Source of the DNA: an uncultured Collinsella sp.
Lineage (GTDB): Bacteria > Actinomycetota > Coriobacteriia > Coriobacteriales > Coriobacteriaceae
Assembly (NCBI GenBank): GCA_902490325.1
Contig: CABUDJ010000081.1
Span: 1-7,442, forward strand
Direction: 5' to 3'
DNA length: 7,442 nucleotides
This document shows positions 4,942-7,442 of this stretch, piece by piece. Under the pieces are notes generated by a model, which was given only the letters and a program-made list of their open reading frames with translations, was not told where the DNA came from and did no database searches. Both the position numbers and the translations under genes were made by a program. How positions within the stretch are numbered: position 1 is the first letter of the stretch; every line of letters starts with the position of its first letter.

Positions 4942-6354
4942 ATGGGGACCAAATCCCAGAAGAAAACTCAATCATCATCGAAGACCTCGACGTTTCTTAC
5001 CGTGATGTATGTCGCCGCCTTTGTCGCCGCGTTTAACGAGAACATCATTAACGTGGCGCTGCACGATATTATGGCGGCGTTTTCGGTGAGTGCGACCACG
5101 GCACAATGGCTCGTTTCGGGCTACATGATCGTGACGTCGATTTTCACGGCCATCATGGCCTTCCTGTCCGGCCGCTTCTCGACCCGCAAGCTGCTGTTCT
5201 TTGCATGCGGCTGCATGGTTGTCGGCGAGATCCTGTGCCTGCTGGCGCCGTCGTTTGCCGTGCTGCTGCCGAGCCGTATCCTGCAGGCTGCGGGCTCGGG
5301 CATCTTGTTCCCGCTTATGATGAACGTGGTGCTGTCTTGCGCCCCGCGCGAGAAGCTCGGCCTGTATTTGAGCCTGGGCGGTGCTTGCATCACGTTGGGA
5401 CCGGCGTTTGGTCCTGTGATTAGTGGCCTTATGTGCACCCTGTTTGGTTGGAGGGCTGTGTTTATCGTCCCGCTGGTGGGCGGTATCGTGGTTGCCGTCG
5501 TGGGTGCAAAACTCGTGCAAAACGTCGGCGAGCGCCTGGATGTTTCGCTCGATATCCTCTCGGTTATTTTGCTTGCTACCGACATCACGGCGTTCGTGTA
5601 CTCCGTTGGTGAGTTCTCCGCCAATGTGACGACTGGTGTCGTGGCGCTTGCTGTCGCCTTTGTGTTGCTTGGCTTGTTCGCCGTTCGTCAGCTTAAGCTC
5701 GAGCACCCGGTACTCAACGTGCGCCCCATGGCGAGCATTCGCTTTTGGCCGGCATGTCTGCTCGTGGTCGTGTCGATGATGACGACGTTTTCGATGAGCG
5801 TTTTGCTACCGCTGTATTTTGAGGGCGCGTACGGCATGACGGCGCTTGCCGCAGGCCTGTTCATTTTGCCGGCAATTGCTTTTAACGCGGTGACCTCGAT
5901 TGCGGGCGGACGCGTGATGGACGCCCATGGTGCATGGCCGCTGCTGCCGATTGGATTTGCCCTGATCGCCGTTGGCCAGATTGCCATCTCGATGACAGCT
6001 GCAAGCATAAACATCGGTATTGTCGTGGCGCTGACCGTTGTCGTGTATGCCGGAGTTGGCCTGGTGCTGAGCCCCTCGCAGACGGCTGGCCTTGAGACAC
6101 TGCCCGCCGCCGAGCATCCTCATGGAACGGCGCTACTCAATACGTGGAACATGATTGCCGCGTCGTTTGGTCCGTCGCTGTTTATCGGCCTGCTTTCGAG
6201 TTCTGCGACGGCTGCCGGCGCTGCGGGCACGGCAGCCGGTGTTGCCCAGGCGATTGGTTTTGCCGCCGCCGTGCGCGTGGCGGCCATTATTGCCGTAGTC
6301 GGATTTGTGGTGTCGGTTGCGTACGCTCGCCGCGAGTCGCACATGTCGCATTAA
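4942..6354 (+). CDS. MFS transporter, DHA2 (EmrB/QacA-like) family
   Basis: This 470-residue integral membrane protein belongs to the major facilitator superfamily, probably a proton-driven exporter of drugs or other small compounds with 14 helices. A Lys/Ser-rich cytoplasmic N-terminus (1-16) precedes the first helix. DHA2-type features follow: FNENIINVALHDI (31-43), AQWLVSGYM (54-62), motif A-like LSGRFSTRK (75-83), motif B-like SRILQAAGSG (111-120) and the antiporter motif C around GGACITLGPAFGPVISG (146-162), then GWRAVF (169-174). A central hydrophilic stretch, VQNVGERLDVSLD, separates the first six helices from the rest. The usual acidic residue of helix 1 is embedded in an unusual Asn-Glu-Asn context. 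The ATG has GAAGGA (4930-4935) six bases upstream. Divergent from the deformylase gene across 204 bp with no linked regulator, so the substrate is unknown. No clear terminator follows. Confidence 0.92.
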   Translation: MGTKSQKKTQSSSKTSTFLTVMYVAAFVAAFNENIINVALHDIMAAFSVSATTAQWLVSGYMIVTSIFTAIMAFLSGRFSTRKLLFFACGCMVVGEILCLLAPSFAVLLPSRILQAAGSGILFPLMMNVVLSCAPREKLGLYLSLGGACITLGPAFGPVISGLMCTLFGWRAVFIVPLVGGIVVAVVGAKLVQNVGERLDVSLDILSVILLATDITAFVYSVGEFSANVTTGVVALAVAFVLLGLFAVRQLKLEHPVLNVRPMASIRFWPACLLVVVSMMTTFSMSVLLPLYFEGAYGMTALAAGLFILPAIAFNAVTSIAGGRVMDAHGAWPLLPIGFALIAVGQIAISMTAASINIGIVVALTVVVYAGVGLVLSPSQTAGLETLPAAEHPHGTALLNTWNMIAASFGPSLFIGLLSSSATAAGAAGTAAGVAQAIGFAAAVRVAAIIAVVGFVVSVAYARRESHMSH

Positions 6355-6414
6355 TGTGTGCACATAGATTCTGCAGCTAGATTGGCGGACGACACCATAA
6401 ACTAATGGACGTTT

Positions 6415-6490
6415 TGCCGAGAGGCATGATTAATAAGCGCAAAGAGTGCGCGACGGGCCCCGCGAATGGGGCGATGATGCCCGAGAGGGC
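6415..6490 (+). promoter_or_regulatory. Structured leader with four consecutive hairpins before the RGG-protein gene
   Basis: Four hairpins follow each other in the 150-bp gap: TGCC-GAGA-GGCA (6415-6426), GCGCA-AAGAG-TGCGC (6437-6451), GCCCC-GCGAAT-GGGGC (6457-6472) and GCCC-GAGA-GGGC (6479-6490). The first and last have the same GAGA loop, a GNRA-type tetraloop. The GGGCC at 6487-6491 could instead pair with GGCCC at 6456-6460, giving an alternative fold. The last hairpin ends 14 bases before the ATG and could influence ribosome access. None has a T-run, so they are not typical terminators. I found no convincing promoter in this gap. Confidence 0.45.
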
Positions 6491-6504
6491 CAAGAAGGAG
6501 TCTC

Positions 6505-7416
6505 ATGTCTGAGAACGAAGAGATCATGAACGAGACCGAGAACGAGACCATGGCTGCCGAGGTTGAGGCAGTCGAGACCGTGGAGACCGAAGCTGCCGAG
6601 GTTGAGGCTGCTGACGAGGTTTCCGCCGAGGAGGAGGCCGAGGTTGTCGAGGCCGCCGCTGATTACGATGACGAAGAGCTGATGGACAAGATGCAGAAGG
6701 CCGCCCGCCTGCTGCGCAGCCGTCGCTTTGCTATTTCCAAGGAGGAGGAGGCCAAGGCCGAGCGCATGGCGAACATCGAGCGCGCCATCAAGCTCCTTGA
6801 CCTCAAGCCCAAGATGGAGCAGAAGGAGATGTCCGATCTGCTGGGCATGCGCCTTCGTGAGCTCGATGGCCTGATGGCCGAGGCTGAGGCTGCCGACCTG
6901 GTCGGTCGCATCGACGATGCCGAGGGCGACATGCGCAAGATCGTCGTCTTCGCTGCTGAGGATGCTGCCGAGGGCCTGACCGAGCTTGCCAACAAGAAGG
7001 AGAAGCTCCTGCCCGAGCTTTCTTACGAGGAGGCCACCGAGCTCATGGCTGCCCTCGATAAGGTTATCGCCCCGCTCGTCGCCATGGGCCTGGACGAGGA
7101 CCGCGGTCCTCGCGGCGGTCGTGACGATCGTGGTGGCCGTGGCGGCGACCGTGGCGGTCGTGGCGGCTTTGGCGATCGCGGCGGCCGTGGCGGCGACCGT
7201 GGTGGCCGCGGTGGCGATCGTGGCGGTCGTGGCGGCTTTGGTGACCGTGGCGGCGACCGTGGCGGTCGCGGCGGCTTCGGTGGCAACCGTGGTGGCTATG
7301 GTGACCGCGGTGGCAACCGTGGCGGCTTCGGCGGCAACCGCGGTAACGACCGTGGCGGTCGCGGTGGCGATCGTGGCGGCCGCAACGGCGGCGGCTTCCG
7401 CGGCAACCGTTTCTAG
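6505..7416 (+). CDS. Acidic N-terminus / MarR-like winged-helix / RGG-repeat tail protein
   Basis: This 303-residue protein has three contrasting parts. Residues 1-58 are disordered and very acidic (Glu/Ala/Val repeats). Residues 59-198 are helical and resemble a MarR-type winged helix: KMEQKEMSDLLGMRLRELDG (103-122) fits the HTH, DLVGRIDDAEGDMRKIVVF (131-149) the wing with its Asp-x-Arg, and a long C-terminal helix follows. Residues 200-303 are Gly/Arg/Asp-rich with 20 RGG tripeptides, Phe/Tyr spaced among them, and tandem DRGGRGG heptads, like the RNA-binding tails of some RNA helicases and eukaryotic RGG proteins. The likely role is nucleic-acid binding in the cytoplasm, possibly RNA as well as DNA, but the target is unknown. 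The ATG is set by AAGGAG (6495-6500), four bases upstream. Codon use is strongly biased, suggesting high expression. The stop codon is TAG. I do not recognise a named gene; the MarR similarity is by eye. Confidence 0.85.
   Translation: MSENEEIMNETENETMAAEVEAVETVETEAAEVEAADEVSAEEEAEVVEAAADYDDEELMDKMQKAARLLRSRRFAISKEEEAKAERMANIERAIKLLDLKPKMEQKEMSDLLGMRLRELDGLMAEAEAADLVGRIDDAEGDMRKIVVFAAEDAAEGLTELANKKEKLLPELSYEEATELMAALDKVIAPLVAMGLDEDRGPRGGRDDRGGRGGDRGGRGGFGDRGGRGGDRGGRGGDRGGRGGFGDRGGDRGGRGGFGGNRGGYGDRGGNRGGFGGNRGNDRGGRGGDRGGRNGGGFRGNRF
7111..7380 (+). repeat. RGG-coding repeat tract (DRGGRGG heptads)
   Basis: The DNA encoding residues 203-292 is a degenerate GC-rich repeat of CGTGGCGGT/C-type units. 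The 21-bp heptad DRGGRGG is recognisable at residues 208, 215, 224, 231, 238, 251 and 282, and phenylalanine- or asparagine-containing variants separate the blocks. Synonymous positions vary between copies, so the amino-acid pattern appears to be the conserved element. Copy number may differ between strains through slippage, and short-read assemblies may collapse it. Confidence 0.8.
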
Positions 7417-7442
7417 TTAGTTACGCGGGTGGATAATCTCCC

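Noticed and set aside
4975..5706. 243-codon minus-strand open frame opposite the MFS gene
   Set aside because: Its composition (Arg/His/Gln-rich) is typical of a reverse-complement shadow, and the plus strand clearly encodes transmembrane helices.
7111..7380. Repeats at the right end as a CRISPR array
   Set aside because: The units are degenerate, lack unique spacers and lie in frame inside an RGG-coding region.

Overview
The window looks like chromosomal DNA from a GC-rich Gram-positive actinobacterium. My best guess is the class Coriobacteriia, with a Collinsella-like gut species most likely. The evidence is strong AAGGAG-type ribosome sites, frequent GTG starts, a GC-rich third-position bias, an XRE-aminotransferase fusion, and a short clostridial/coriobacterial-type peptide deformylase. 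The taxonomic call is inference, because no rRNA or marker gene is present. There is no phage, IS element, CRISPR array, tRNA or rRNA.

Layout. (1) 1-402, minus strand: the N-terminal part of a KUP-family potassium transporter, cut by the window edge. Its upstream region (421-560) holds two perfect palindromes. (2) 561-1472, minus: a DMT/EamA-family permease. It is divergent from (3) 1591-2448, plus: a LysR-type regulator. The shared 118-bp gap holds a textbook T-N11-A box. (4) 2449-2610: a regulatory region with four copies of a TTGAAC half-site, two of them forming a perfect 20-bp palindrome. (5) 2611-4131, plus: one polypeptide joining an XRE/Cro-type DNA-binding domain to an AlaA-like alanine/glutamate aminotransferase. 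A strong internal ribosome site could also start the enzyme alone. (6) 4153-4193: a strong, probably bidirectional terminator. (7) 4208-4313: a nested long inverted repeat. (8) 4327-4737, minus: a short peptide deformylase-like protein. (9) 4942-6354, plus: a DHA2-type MFS transporter. (10) 6505-7416, plus: an acidic/winged-helix/RGG-tailed protein behind a leader with four successive small hairpins.

How the genes work together. These are mostly single-gene units rather than one operon. The two clear regulator-target relations are LysR with the EamA permease (divergent pair) and the XRE-aminotransferase, which probably binds its own promoter. The latter would couple alanine/glutamate metabolism to its own transcription. 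The RGG-tailed winged-helix protein is the least conventional product here. The most interesting signals are the phased TTGAAC operator array with the internal start of the fusion gene, the RGG protein, and the nested palindrome between the convergent genes.
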